Source: Antitrichia curtipendula
Taxonomy: Eukaryota > Streptophyta > Bryopsida > Hypnales > Leucodontaceae
NCBI GenBank assembly: GCA_951230915.1
Contig: OX579642.1
Location: 496,001-560,000 of the forward strand
Direction of reading: 5' to 3'
Length of the DNA stretch: 64,000 nucleotides
Position numbers and translations under genes: made by a program. Under the pieces are notes generated by a model. The model saw only the letters and a program-made list of their open reading frames with translations. It searched no databases and was not told where the DNA came from. The stretch's first letter is position 1. Every line of letters starts with the position of its first letter. Below are positions 11,394 through 24,320 of the stretch, piece after piece.

Positions 11394-11835
11394 TTCCACC
11401 TCAAATGACTTATAACCCTCAAATGACGAGTCTAATACTACTTTTCAAACTTCATTTGCAAGTACACTATGAATGTGATTTTTTATATTTGATTTGTAAA
11501 TATAAGATGACATGTCTTCTATTAATTGTAAGAGATTTGCATCTTCTGTAAAAACATTGAAATTATTGTGAATGAAAAATAAAAACATAGATTTGTTGTA
11601 ATAGATGTAACCTAAAATCTGTTTAAAAAAATTATAAAATGTCACCTAAAATGCGGGATTTTTATAGTGACTTCCATGCCAATTGAATTTTAGAGACTTT
11701 TGACCCTCAAAAGTTGAGTCTATAATTATTTTTTCAAACTTCATTTTGGAAGTATTTATGAATGTAAATTTTTATATTTATTTTCAAAGATGTGGTTACA
11801 TATCTTCAATTACTATAGTTGTAAGAATTTTATAA
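11394..11835. repeat. Diverged direct duplication, about 295-base offset
   Basis: The block at 11394-11545 (ACTT..AACCCTCAAATGACGAGTCTA, TTTTCAAACTTCATTT, ACATGTCTTC) recurs at 11689-11835 in the same order with many changes. The MITE remnant at 11565-11671 lies between them, so the duplication or the insertion separated the two halves. Confidence 0.6.
11565..11671 (-). mobile_element. Half of a CACTA-type MITE (one end only)
   Basis: Read on the minus strand it starts CACTATAAAAATCCCGCATT and continues TTAGGTGAC. It matches the left half of the complete MITE at 20344-20559, including the ACATAGATTTGTTG-like inner block. The other terminus is missing. Confidence 0.65.
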
Positions 11836-11845
11836 TATTTTTGAA

Positions 11846-14800
11846 GGAATTTTAAAATTACTATGAGAGCCACTGCAAGAAAAGACCATGTGTTTTTGGT
11901 AGCATTTTGCATAATACTCATTTTTTGGGGGGAGTACTTTATAATTAGAAAAATATGTATATTTCAGAAAAATATGTTTAATGTATACACCTTTAAGAAG
12001 AAGGTACCTCAAGAAGGAATATCACAGAAAAATTCTCTAAGTAGGAGAACTAGAAAAATAAAAAATTTCATGAAAATAGATACTTTCATTGTAGTTTCAC
12101 ATTTTAATTTGTAAAAAATAAGATTTTTTTTTTTTTAAATCAAAAAATTCAATTTGGGAAGAGTTTATAGTGATGAAATTTCACCAAAAGATTGATCTTA
12201 GAACCATCTTCATTATTCAAGAATTGTGCAAAATGGGAGTGTTATTTGCATAGTTTGATATGGCATAACTACTGCTACATCAAAAAATAATATTCATTTT
12301 TTAAATAAATATTGTTTAAAAAATAATAGTATATAATATTTTGTTTTTTAATATTTTTAAAATTAATTTTAATTCTAAGCAAGAGTGGATAGTTCCAAAC
12401 ATTGGAGATAGGCGTGAAACGGCCTGAAACGGCCCTCTAGAGCAGTTGAAAAACTACATGTAAATTATTAGTGGTTGTATGTGCATTACAAAATTGTCTA
12501 CTACAAATTTCTTTAATTATTATTTCCAATCCTTAGAATATAATAAAATATCCATTGATTATATCATTAAAATAATGAAGGTTCTACGTAAAATTAAATA
12601 TTGAAAAAAGAATTCCAATAAATAGAAATATTCTCCAATTTTAGGTCTAAATGTTTGAAATAGGATTGACAAATTTATTTTATATATGGGAGTATAGTGA
12701 ATATCCTATTTTCATCATTTAAATGACAAGCAATTATTTTATGGTTATTTCTCATCTTTTGATAACATTCAAAGGTCCAGAAACTATTTTATTGTTTAAA
12801 ATTTTTTATTGTCCCTATCATTTATTTTTAGAAATAAATTCAATATATTTTATACAAACATGATATTCAAATATTATTGTTAACAAAAAATAATAAGACT
12901 GTCATTATTGACTAATGCACTTGTGTTGCTACCACACTCAGAAGTAAATTAAAATTAATATTCAAATATTTTTACTCATAAATTTTTTGAAATTTGGTAT
13001 CTTTTATGTTGTAAATTAAAACATCACAAAACAAAACTTGTACACCCCTCTTCGCTGAGGGCTTTTTGACAATACCAAACATGCAAAAGGGAGACAAACG
13101 CACGGTCTAGTAGATCTCATTATATCAAACAAACAAACAAAACAAAACACAACAAAACAAACTCAATAGATGGATTATTTCTAGCATTATTTAGCAATAG
13201 CCTTGGGATTTCATTAGAAGAGACATTAAAATATATATGACATTTTCAAGTTCAATCTTCATATTAGTCTTCATCTACAAATGTTAAGATCTAACATAGT
13301 TGTTAATATTTCACACAATTCATGAAAGACAAAAATTATAGATTAATAATTTAATTTAGAATTTAAAAAATAATAATAATAGTAATAAAAAATAAAAATA
13401 ATTCTAATAAAATATAAGATTTTCAATAGATTACATTCTTTTTAATTGATTATAAATGAAGTTTACATCCTTGTTGATATTAGTAGTCAAATATTTCAAA
13501 ATTATTTAATAAATATCTTTAAAAAAATTGAAGTTTAATCATATAAATGAATTTTATTGTTACTAATCATTTATTTTATTTGAATGTACACTTCAAAAAA
13601 TAGAGGATGTGCCATTGCGTAATATTTCTACCAACTATTTTTTCTTAAACACCTTGGTTATTTAACAGTTAAAGAAGATTATAATAAAATATTTATTTGG
13701 CTAGGAATATTGTTGGACTTTAACTAAACAACCCAATGGCATTGTTACGTAGAATGAACAAGAATAGATGTGAAATAAGGTATCAATTTTTTAATGTAAC
13801 TATTTTTATCTTTTGAAACATAAATGTCACTTTATAGTAGTGATGCAGAAGAATACCAAATAAAAAGAATGATATTTTAAGTGAGGTCAGTTTAGAACTC
13901 AATTTGAAAAAATATTTCAAAGTATATATGATTAAAATAATTATATTGGCATGGATTATTTTGTTAGAACCTTCCAACCAATAAATATTCAATATAGTGT
14001 AGTTTGAACTTAGAATTACTACTCCAATAGATTATAGAATCTACTTCCAAAATGAAGTACCTAAATAAGTATATCTCTAGCTAAATTAAAATTATGATAT
14101 AATTTTGTTTGTAGGTTTGTATGAATGGTAATTTATACACTCATGATTACTTAGTTTTTTAAATTCTAAGAGGAAAAAAAAATAGTCATCTTGAGCATGT
14201 GATGTAGAATAATTTAAAATTGATCCAAATTTAGATGGACTTTGTGCAGATTGGATGGATTTTAAGAAACTTCTATTGCTTCACATGATATAAAAATGGT
14301 TGCAATCTAATAAATGGAAAATTTTCAGTACCACAATTTACTTCCTATAATAATATGGATATGATAGCAACATATATAAATGTAATTTGGATGTTTTGTT
14401 TTTTTAACCCCTAAATGTCTAAGCCTTTTGAAGTGTATTTTTCCTAGAAAAAATGAATAGGAACTTATAATTATCCCCAATGAAGTAAATTAATTTTTTT
14501 TCCAAAAATCTAACCACATAGATGTTTAAAGAGCTTGCTTATTAATAAGCATGCCAATTTTGTGTCCCAAATTGCATAGGAGTTGTGAGATTATAACAAG
14601 AGTAATGTACATTTTCTATTTTTAAAATATTGCCCTTCCCCACAATGCTTCAGAAATTTGCACATAAGTGTTTTTTGGAATTGGAGGTGACATGAACAAA
14701 TACAAATAGTGCTAGCACACTAAAATGCACTTTCAGAAAAACTTAATTTTACATGAAAAGATATCAAATTCATTACACAATCCACCTTGCAATTGTTGTA

Positions 14801-16411
14801 ATGCAATATTTTAATAAATAGAAGATCACAAATAACTCCAAATTACCATTTGCATGTTTACATTTTCAACGGTGAAAATCATGAAAACACTTTACTCTTT
14901 CCACTGGAACCATTTTCAAAGCAAATGGATATGTACAATTTTGTAGATCTTAAATTAAGTGAAATTGGCAAACTTTGCTCAAAGTCCACAAACTGAGTAA
15001 AATTTGTAAACTTTACTCTTCACTAATGGTACATATATGCCTTTGAGGACCTCTCAATAATCAAATGTATAACTTTTTCAGTGTAAAATGAAAGATTCCA
15101 ATAGTTAACCCTAAAAATGACTCATAAATTTTTAGATTTTCATGAAGCTTAATGTTTTTGAAAAAAATATTGAAATTAAAAAAGAAGTTGTCCAAGATCT
15201 AAAATTCTAAAGGCTTAATAAACAACTCAATGTATATTGATGAAACATTGAAACTACACACATATGTGGTTTATCATTTGCAACAATGTGCCACAACCTT
15301 GTTTTTGACACACATTTTCAATACACCACGCATGTCATTGCTAGATAGATCGTGTGAGATTTGGTGCTTTAGTTATCTATTATATACTTAAGCTAAAGTA
15401 ATATGAGATATTTGTTATATTTATCAAATCATGTGAAGTTCAAGTTGACAAATAGCACCCATATAGAAAAAATAGAGTGTGACATTTGAAGCCCAAAGAA
15501 CTATGAAAGTCAACCTACTTGCTTCCTAAATTTTATTTTATTTTTTTAATAATACACATGGTTTATGATATAGCTGAAATTTTTTTCTTTGAATACTGTG
15601 AAATCAAAATTTGTAACTTTTCAAAAACATTTATAGAATCTAGAAGTTACTTAGGTACAAAACATCCCTCAAAAACCAAGCCCCTAATTCCATGGGCTGG
15701 ATCTTAGGAATTATAATGATTGGACATGGAGTTTGTATGTTTTTTAATGTTTAGCTTAGGCAATTTTTTACAATTAACTTTTTCTTTTAAAATTGATTGA
15801 AAAATAGATACTTTGAAAATAAAAAAAACAAAAATTAATTTGCATAAACTAAAATCTTGGCAATTTTATTTTGCAAAATTTCAAATTTGAAGTATTGTAA
15901 ATGAGTTGATTTTCACCCTTCACTGATGTGTTAGTTTGAGAGTGTTCCATTATTTGTCGTGCATCAATATTTTAATTTCAAACTAAAGCACTTGTGAAAT
16001 TGGAAATAAATGGAAAATTATCAAAATTTGATATTTAAAATTGATTAAAGTTTAATACTCTAAAATTTAAGAAGGGTGCACTTGAACAAGTTAACTATAA
16101 GAAGCTTTGTTTCAAACATCTGGAGGAGTGGAGGGTAAGATGTTTAAATTTCAAATGACAAATGAACTCAAAAAAACATGTTCCAATCACATAGAGTTTT
16201 GATATTTTATTCCATTTGTCTAAATATTTGGAGATTCTTCTAATATAATTTTTTTGGATTTTGCTATGTGAATATTCTATAGTTTGAAGGATGTATTTGA
16301 TTTCATAAGTAATTTTTTCAATTTATAAAATGACCCTAAAAAATAACTTGAATAAATTAGTATTTTTCAAATCACTATAATTAAGTCTTAACATTTTGAA
16401 TTCAAGGTAAA
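11846..16411. other. Long AT-rich spacer, nothing recognised
   Basis: About 4.5 kb with no supportable gene. The longest frames are 60-83 codons of AT-driven Lys, Ile, Phe and Asn. A TTAACCCCTAAATG sequence at 14404 looks like one TTAA-element end but has no partner. No RNA gene was noticed. Confidence 0.55.
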
Positions 16412-16640
16412 AATTTATTGTAGCTTTCTAGCAGCTTGGGCAACTTTTTGCCTAATAATTAATTAAAGTGCAAAAAATAGTTACATAATCCAAAAAATAA
16501 TATATTGAATAATATATTAAGATTAGATGCTTTTAAAGTATATTTTAAAATAAATTAGGCATTCATCCAAGTTGTTCATATAATTTGTTGGTTGTTGCTA
16601 CTTTCATTTAAGGCAGTTGCATCTACCTAAACCTTTGTTT
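16412..16640 (-). repeat. Interspersed repeat G, copy 1 (inverted relative to copy 2)
   Basis: The reverse complement matches 45719-45945 over about 220 bases. Shared blocks in order are ATGAAAGTAGCA, GATGAATGCCTAATTTATTT, ACTATTTTTTG, CTAATTAATTATTAGG and AAAGCTACAATA-like. No terminal repeats or target duplication are clear, so the class is unknown. Confidence 0.6.
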
Positions 16641-17160
16641 TGACATCAAAATTCTAAATCTCTACCTTGTTGGTTACGGTTTTGTTAAGTGTGAGGGTTT
16701 GTTGCACATGAGAGAAATATTTTGTTTATAACAGATTGTGCTTTAGAATAGTCAAAATGTTGAGGCAAAAGACTTTATATACAATGCAAGTTTATAGTTA
16801 TTGACAAAAAAAGAAATGCAAGATTGGGTGGAAAGAGTTTAATTTTCTAAGAATTAGACAATCATTTAAAAATATATATTTGGTTAGTAATTTTCCAAAA
16901 ATTTAGGCACCATGTCTTCTAACACTTCTTACTAGCCTCCATATCTTCCACTAAGGTCATAGTCAAAGTTGACCAAGTTGGCCCAAGGATAAAATTGTTT
17001 GCTACATAGGCCCTCCGTTGTTGAGCAAATGTGGGAGTGATGAGAGGAAAGGCACAACTTTTGTTGTGACATGGTGTTGATGTGGAACCATTTTTGTCTG
17101 GACACGCACGGCAAGATTAGAGTGGCATTGCCAAGGCTTGTGATGATGCTTTAGGCAGAT

Positions 17161-17252
17161 GTTGTTTTTTTCCATTAAACACATGGACAATTTCCATTGA
17201 TAAAATAAAATAGTACATAGAACCAAAGGAATTAATCCTCGACGGCAATATT
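17161..17252 (-). repeat. Retroposon tail, copy 2
   Basis: The minus strand carries the same sequence as 5873-5796 (GGTTCTATGTACTATTTTAT then ATCAATGGAAATTGTCCATG) and runs into an A-rich stretch near 17161-17171. It is about 80 percent alike by eye. No coding end is evident upstream of this copy. Confidence 0.6.
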
Positions 17253-18949
17253 TTTATTTTATACACAAAATTTTTGAATTTTATATATATAGAGAGATAT
17301 ATATTTAAAGAATAGCAAGAGAGGCTTGAACAAGACAACCAATCAACAAACAATGGACTATTACACTAAACAAACTCCATGAGGTACGATACATTACATG
17401 AGATTTCACTACTATAGAGGGTTGTGAGTTCCCTAGAGTTCCCAGACTATGGGAACTCCGCTGCAGCAATAGGACGATGTGGCGAAGCAACTGCCACATT
17501 GGATATTAATAAGAAAATAAAATTTTAAAATTTATATATATTTTTAATTTTTTTCTTACTAGTGCTGGTTGGTTCACAAGCCTAAAATGACCCTCCAGAC
17601 CTCCCAAAAAACATGTAATGTAACCATCCATGTAAGACTAGAAGCTAGATGCTAGCAGAGACTTAAGTTGAGGCCCTCATTTTTAGAAGACTTAGTTTCC
17701 AAGTCATGTGAAAATTGGATCTCTCACCCAAAAAATTTGTTTGAAGCCAAATTAGCACTTGAGAAAGGTGCCCGCTTTGTCAAAATACAAGGTGCAAAGT
17801 TTTGTGGTTTTAAACCATGCACCATGGCTACAATCAATAAAGAATCTACAATATGGTTCTTTTCAAAGGTTCCAAATAACAGAGCCTCTGAAAAGGAACC
17901 ATATTATAGATCCTTTCTTCAGTCTCTAAAGTAACTTGGATCTAAGAAAGCATTGCTACCAAATGGGGGCTGGCCAATTCTCCATGGCTAGACCTTTAAG
18001 TGAGTGTTAATCAAGCCTCCCTGCAACATCATTTTTTAAACTAGCTAAATTTCTCTCGAATTCTACCAAAAAATTGTTCCACTAAATGTATGTTGTAGAA
18101 ATGAATAGAAAATTGACATTTTGAGCAATTTTTTACACCTCGTTCATGGAAAGTAGCAATTCCGTGTATTCATCGAAATTGCAATTAGTATCCATTTGCT
18201 ACAAAGTTTTCATCCAATAGCAGCTATGCAAATTGATTTGCATTGGTTGCTCCATCCAAGGGTTGGGGTTAGCAAGGGTTTGGTGTTAGGGTTGTTGCAA
18301 AAGGGGTGGCTCATTGGCATCTTTGGTTTTGATTATTAGCATTAACTTTCATGATTTGTTACCTGCTTAGCATTAAGTGTCTTTGTCCTCGTGTTGCCAT
18401 TACTGCCTTCCTTTTTACCTAGCGCTTTCAAAATCAGAGTTGTGGATTTGAATGCATGAACAAAATCTCTTGAATCTGAAGGTGCTACTTCTTGCTGCGG
18501 TTGAATTCTCAAAGATGCACGATCTCTTGCATTCATTGCAATTGGAAATGAAGGCTGCAATTCAACAATACTTCAATATCATAAATTTAATTATTGTCTA
18601 CTTTTGCAAACTTGCACCTTTGTGGTGTTTTTCCTTGCTTTGTGTCGTGTTGCTGATTGACCTTTGTTGCAAATTGCTCACCAATTGTTTGCATCAACCG
18701 ACCCTCTTGTTTTGTTTTTTGCACTTGCTTGTATTGTTTTGAATTGTTTCTGCCCATTACACTTGTTTCTGCCCATTGCATTTGATCTTGATATTGTTGG
18801 ATGGAGTGTTTTGAGTACAGGTTTAGGGTCGTGCCTTGGCGCCACAGTTGAAATTTACGGTTAATTTTGAAGTATGTTGCTTTAGGTCCAGCCACAACAA
18901 CAACGGCTTAGGCAAATACTTGTTGCCAAATGCAAATCCTTCTCCTACT
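17253..18949. other. Spacer with a short hairpin, no gene recognised
   Basis: Mixed composition. A plus-strand frame at 17668-17934 (88 codons) is unrecognised. Its DNA contains an inverted repeat (about 17848-17871 with 17888-17911; core GGTTCTTTTCAAAGG against CCTCTGAAAAGGAACC). Minus-strand frames at 18342-18560 and 18587-18895 are Gln/Lys-rich and resemble no family I know; they may belong to the transposon that follows. Confidence 0.4.
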
Positions 18950-20343
18950 AGGGGCAATGTTGGAACCGACACGAAGGTGACTCATGTCTTTGAGACACAG
19001 ATGTTGCAATCCTTCTCACACCTGACAAAATGCCCGCCTTCCGAAGCAGGTGTCCTCTTACTTGACGTTGCCAATGCCACATTGAGCAAAGGTGACGGTC
19101 CTGTTAAGAACAAGAAGAAGACAATTGCAGGTGCTATGGACCGGAAGTGGAAGAAGACCACCTCAAGTGCCATAACTCAAAGGTGGCAGGAAGTTTGGGC
19201 TTGTAAGTTCATTTGGTAGAGGGGGAGTTTAAATCTACTAGTGATCTAATTGATATTGTTTGTTGTTGTTGCACCATTACAAGGAGGAGGAAGTTCACGG
19301 TGTCAAAAGACGATAATTTGGAGAAGCATGAAGGAAAACAAATGTGCAAAGAATATAGGGTGTCATTTGCACATTTGAAGAAGGGAAACACCTTTGTCAA
19401 ACTAGACTGCATACACCTCAAATTTTTGAAGCTTTGGCAGGCCACAAGCTTGGTGGCACTATTGCAGAGCAACTGGCTTTAGGCTTGGAGGGCGATCTCA
19501 AACAAAAAGGAGTGCAATTCTCAACCTTGTTTCAAATTCTAAGTTATGGTCATCCTATGTAAGATTACAAGACAGAGCTGAATTTATTGAGGCACCTTAA
19601 GGTAAAAGCATACCTATCTAAAAAGCATTGGTTTAAGACTATTAGGTGGGACTATGGAAAATGAGTGAGTACTTGCACAACTGCGTCCTATCTGTCCTGA
19701 AGATTGTCGCCTAGTCTGCTAGATTTGTATCTATCAATGCCGATAAGGTCACTGCCATTGAAAATATGTCTTGGGTAGAGGTCCATGTGTATGTCATGGA
19801 CATGTGGGAGAGAGTCCCTCATTTGCTTCAATTGTCATGTGTCTCAGACAATGGCTTTGCTAATCATCTTACTAATGTTATCATGTTTGCTTTACTGAAA
19901 GAAGGAGGTCTTGTCTATGAAGAGATCATTGCAAAGTTGGTCTCTTTTGGGGTTGACTGGGCAAATTTGAAAAAGTGGGCCCCTTTCAACTTTGATGCAA
20001 ACTACGCTAGTCGCGTGATCAACTTAGTAGTGGAAATAGTGTCCAACTATCTAATGGTGAATTACTTGGATAGCCATTTCTAAATCATTTATTCTTATAT
20101 TTGTCGCAGAAATAAGTGTCATAGTGAATTGCAAAAGCTAGCCAATTCCATTGAAACTAAGGGAAACAAGATGCTATAGAGCGTGGAGACACGATAAATT
20201 TCAATGAGAAGTCCTACTCAATGGATATTGGCAGAGTACAAAATGTTCTTGGTAAAGATGGGAGTTAACATGTCTGGAGGGCTTAGGCAAAGAGCGAATG
20301 AGGTGGCTGCCATGATGTTTGATATCCTTGTTGTATTTGGCAT

Positions 20344-20559
20344 CACTATAAGAAATCCACATTTTAGGTGACAAGTCCAAATTTTTTTTAACAGATTTTA
20401 GGTGACATCCAATGCAACAATCTATGTTTTTATGTCAACAAAAACGTCCAATATAACATCAATGTTGACATAAAAATAGGGGTTGTTGCATAGGATGTCA
20501 TCCAAAATCCATTTCAAAAAATTTGGGCTCGTCACCTAAAACATAGGTTCCTTATAGTA
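20344..20559. mobile_element. CACTA-type hairpin MITE inside the hAT-like pseudogene
   Basis: It begins CACTATAAGAAATCCACATT and ends with the near complement (GTCACCTAAAACATAGG...CTTATAGTA), the last base mutated from G. Inner blocks (TTGTTGCATAGGATGTCA, ACATAAAAATAG) also pair. The flanks CAT and TAT suggest a 3-base duplication. It belongs to the same family as the half copy at 11565-11671. Confidence 0.75.
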
Positions 20560-21281
20560 TATGCTTCATTACCATGCTAAATGATGTACATTGTTTGATT
20601 AAACTTTTTCAAAATCGTGATATGTTTGTGTGTAACTTTATGCAATCCGTGAAGATTTATTAAGATGATCTAGCTAGGATGTTTATCAATGCCTCCACAA
20701 CTTTCAGCACAATAGACTTCAAGCAATACAATGACCTAATAAGCTTGAAGTGCAATGACATTCTCCTAAAGTGGTAGCAATTGTCTAGCAACAACGGAGT
20801 CTGCTATCTATTGTTCAACTTTGATCACATGCATGTTTAAGTGCATTGCCACAACAAGTAGACCATGAATTATTTTTTTGTCACTGAAAAGAGGTTTATC
20901 TGGGCTCAAGGCAATATCCAAAGGCAATTTGTAAGTAACTGAACTTCTCCTTTGCTCTTCTGCTTCACTTTGTTTTTTTCATTCTCTATTTTTTTTCTAA
21001 TTCTTATTTATTTTTTATGTTTTTTTTGTTATTCTATATTCTTTCATTGTTTTTATATTTTTCTTTGTTTCATGTTCTTCTCTTACCATACTCTTTTTAC
21101 TAGTTTCATTTTTTATTTCTTCTTAATTGGTAAGTGGATTTGTTTTAAATGCACTTTGGGAGTTCAGATTGACAGATCAGGTTATGGACTTCAATTCCAA
21201 AGTCATAGATTTGTGTTCTAGGTTCAACGTCCAAAGATTCCAATTTCCTTGATTTCAATTTTTTGTTTTGAAGTTGAAAAG

Positions 21282-21435
21282 TTGCTTCAAGGTGACAAGT
21301 TTGATTTGCTTCATGATGAAAGGTTTGATTTGGTTCACGGTGAAAGGTTGAATTTGCTTCACGGTGAGAGTTGTGATTTGCTTCACAATAGAGACTAAGA
21401 GTTTTGATTTCCTTTAAGCTGAGAGGTCTTATTTG
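21282..21435 (+). repeat. Minisatellite, 24-base unit
   Basis: Four perfectly phased 24-base units start at 21282, 21306, 21330 and 21354 (type TTGCTTCACGGTGAAAGGTT followed by TGAT). A 31-base unit follows at 21378 and a diverged unit at 21409. A further fragment (GGTTTGATTTGCTTTAAG) lies near 21494. The period is divisible by three, but the stretch is not in a convincing open frame. Confidence 0.8.
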
Positions 21436-23930
21436 CTTTCAAGTAAGTAGTTTAATAGATTTTTTAAGTTGAGCAGTTGTTTGAACAGTCAGAGGTTTGA
21501 TTTGCTTTAAGTTTTTGGGTTTCTTGGCAAGCTTGTTGTGAACTTCAAGGGTGTTTGCAATGTGGTGTGCATTGCACCATTCTATGGGTGCTTTATTCCC
21601 ACCCTTGGAATAAAGTATACACAACCGGGTTCTTTAGTGTTTTGTCAATGATTTCCTAGTCGGTGTCTAACTACGTGTAATCTACTTATGCCTTCCAAGC
21701 AATGGATCTTGTTGTTGTTTCCTCCTAATTCTTTCACTAGTATTTGCTTTTCAAAATCCAAAACGTATGAGTATTGCGGTCCATTTTAACTATGATAGCC
21801 AAAATTTAGGTCTGATAAAAGTTAGTCAAGAAAATAAGTAAAATAGAGTAAGTCATAGGGCTTGTTTTTTCCTTTTCCAAAATGATAAAGAACTGTAAAT
21901 TTGACCTAATTCCCTAGTGAATAATTGTGGATGAAGTTTGACTCTAAATCTAACCTCTAAAACTTCATCCGTTGATTCTCAACATTCTAACTATTGAAGT
22001 TGACTTCTGATTTTTGGATTAATTTCTAATTTTTATCTTCTACTTGATTTTTGAATTTGACTTGATTTGGTCAATTTTCATTGACTTTCATCCAATTCTA
22101 CCCTATTTTTGCTTAAAACTTCATCCTATTCTATCTCCTTCGTTATTGTTCCAAAGTTTAAAGTAAAAATAGTTTTGGAATCCTAAAAATATTCTTTCTA
22201 AAGTTCTATCTTTAACTGATTATTTGATGATTTTTTAACTTTTTTGATTATTTGATGGTCTTCAAAATTTACTTCTATCTTTTATTCTTGACTTGGACTT
22301 TCTAAAATAATTCTTTGACCTTCTTGGTAAAGTTTATTTATGGTTGATTTTTGACTGCTGTCTGATTCATCAAAATTATTTTGTAATTTTTTTGTTACAT
22401 TCAAAGTTCAAAATCATTTTTTTCTTTGACTTCTACTTTAATCTGGATTCTAAGATTCTTTTTCAAATTCCTTTGGATGACTTTCAATCTTTCACCTACT
22501 TTTTACCAAGGCTTTTCATTCAAGGTAATGTTTGGTAATTTTAATCTATTTTTATGGTGAAAATCTTTAAAAAGTTACAATAATTTCTAACTACCTTTGA
22601 ATTCACATTTTGGTTTCTAAATTCCTATGGCCTAATTTAATTCTAAACTTTAATTCCAAATTCAATTTCTATTCTAATTTTCAGTGAAAAATAAATGTAT
22701 ATGGAAAGAAGTATTTGAATGTGGTATTTGATGTACTCATGCAATGACTTGAATATGCTCCAAATCTTTTTCTTTCAGCCTTTGTCTTCATTTTCTTTAT
22801 CTTCCTTCCTTCCAATGTTTTTTTTTTTAAGATATTTTTTGGGAATAATATCCTATAAATCTAATAAATTGCTAATGGTTTTAAAAGTCAAACAAAACTC
22901 CAACAAGATTGTTTAACATCTTCCAAATAATAACCAAATTCTAAAACTCCCACAAAGTCAACGCTTCTCTATTTAGTTTTTTTCCTTTTATCTTGTAATA
23001 AAAAATTAAGTGTGATTAACAAAGTCAACAATTCCAAACCGTTGGCTCACAGACACCTAACCTTTCTCCTTCCTTCTTCTACTACCTAAATGCTAGTCTT
23101 CCAACTCCAAAGCTTTGTACTTGCAACTTTGCAATTTGATCTACATGGAGTCCAGTGCTTGAAATTGAGATTGTGTGAATTAGTTGTGCATCTAGAGAGG
23201 GACTTGAATAGAACCAAAGTGTAAAGCAAGCAATATTGAGGTTCAATATGGTTGTGTATCAATTGGTTGAAGCTACTCAACTTGGTTGACTTTCTTTTGT
23301 GTGATCTGATGTTTGCTTATCTTCCTTTGTTGGGCTCCTTCTCAATCTGATTTGTATTTTTGACTTTGGATTTGGAATTCTAGAACAGAGTCCTGACTTG
23401 ATGGAATTCAATTTTTGGCAAATATTTTGGAAACAATTGTCAATGTAAAACTATCTCCAAATATTGTTTTTTTCAAACAACAAGCTTTATTTCACCAAAT
23501 CAAAATTCTTAGTATTTTGCAATAAGGAACAAAAACTAAGGTATGACTATCTCTTTGTCCATCCTATCTCTTTGTCCATCCAACTGGGTATCATCATGTT
23601 TTCTAATGTTAATCAAATTATGGTATGTGAGCACTTGGGTTATTGAATCAATCAAGCGACCACTGGCCTTCTGATCTACTGCCTTAATCTATTGCCCTAT
23701 TGACCCACTAACTAGCTGGTGGTTGGTTGCTAGTTGAGGGATTTGGAGACTGGCTGGTTGCTTTCAACCAAATTTTGGTATTTGTTTTTTACTCACAAAA
23801 ACCTTATTTGTTGCTCAGAAATATTTGGGTCTTAGATTCCAAATTTTTGGGTTTAAACCAAATACTTGGATCTCTTTTTAGGAACCCCTTCAACAAAACA
23901 AACACGGAAAATTCTAACTAGGGACGAAGC

Positions 23931-24320
23931 TTTGCCATTCGGAGGGTTAGTCCCAAAACTTAAAGCCCTATCCAAGCCACCCGTCATATATTTTTAAGGC
24001 TCTTTACATCCATGAGGTCACCCCCGTGAGATCTCACAAGGCTGACCTCACGGGACTGACCTCACAAAACTAGTCTTGTGAGATTCATGAACCAAGCTTT
24101 ACGTTGGGAGAGGCCCTCTTTGTTAGGCCTCCCATAATAGGGCGCCCTTGATACTGATCGGGCTACACCCTCCCTTTTGCTTGGGCACCCTATTACGGGA
24201 GGCCCTCTTCATCGGGTCCCTCCCTATACTTAAACAATAAGGGTAAGCCAAATAACATAAAAAGAGTTTTTGAAAGTTGTTTTAGGGGTGATAGCTTTGC
24301 CAAATGGTGGGTTAGCACCA
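23931..24320. repeat. GC-richer block with direct repeats and a 22-base hairpin
   Basis: AGCTTTGCCATTCGGAGGGT near 23936 recurs as AGCTTTGCCAAATGGTGGGT near 24291. Between them an inverted repeat pairs 24126-24147 (GGCCTCCCATAATAGGGCGC...) with 24183-24204, two mismatches, loop 35 bases. This could be a short non-autonomous retroelement (TRIM-like) or a foldback element; the ends are unclear. Confidence 0.4.

Noticed and set aside
14404..15120. TTAACCCCTAAATG at 14404 and TTAACCCTAAAAATG near 15106 as a TTAA element
   Set aside because: Both read in the same direction as left ends, the interior matches no other copy, and no right end was found.
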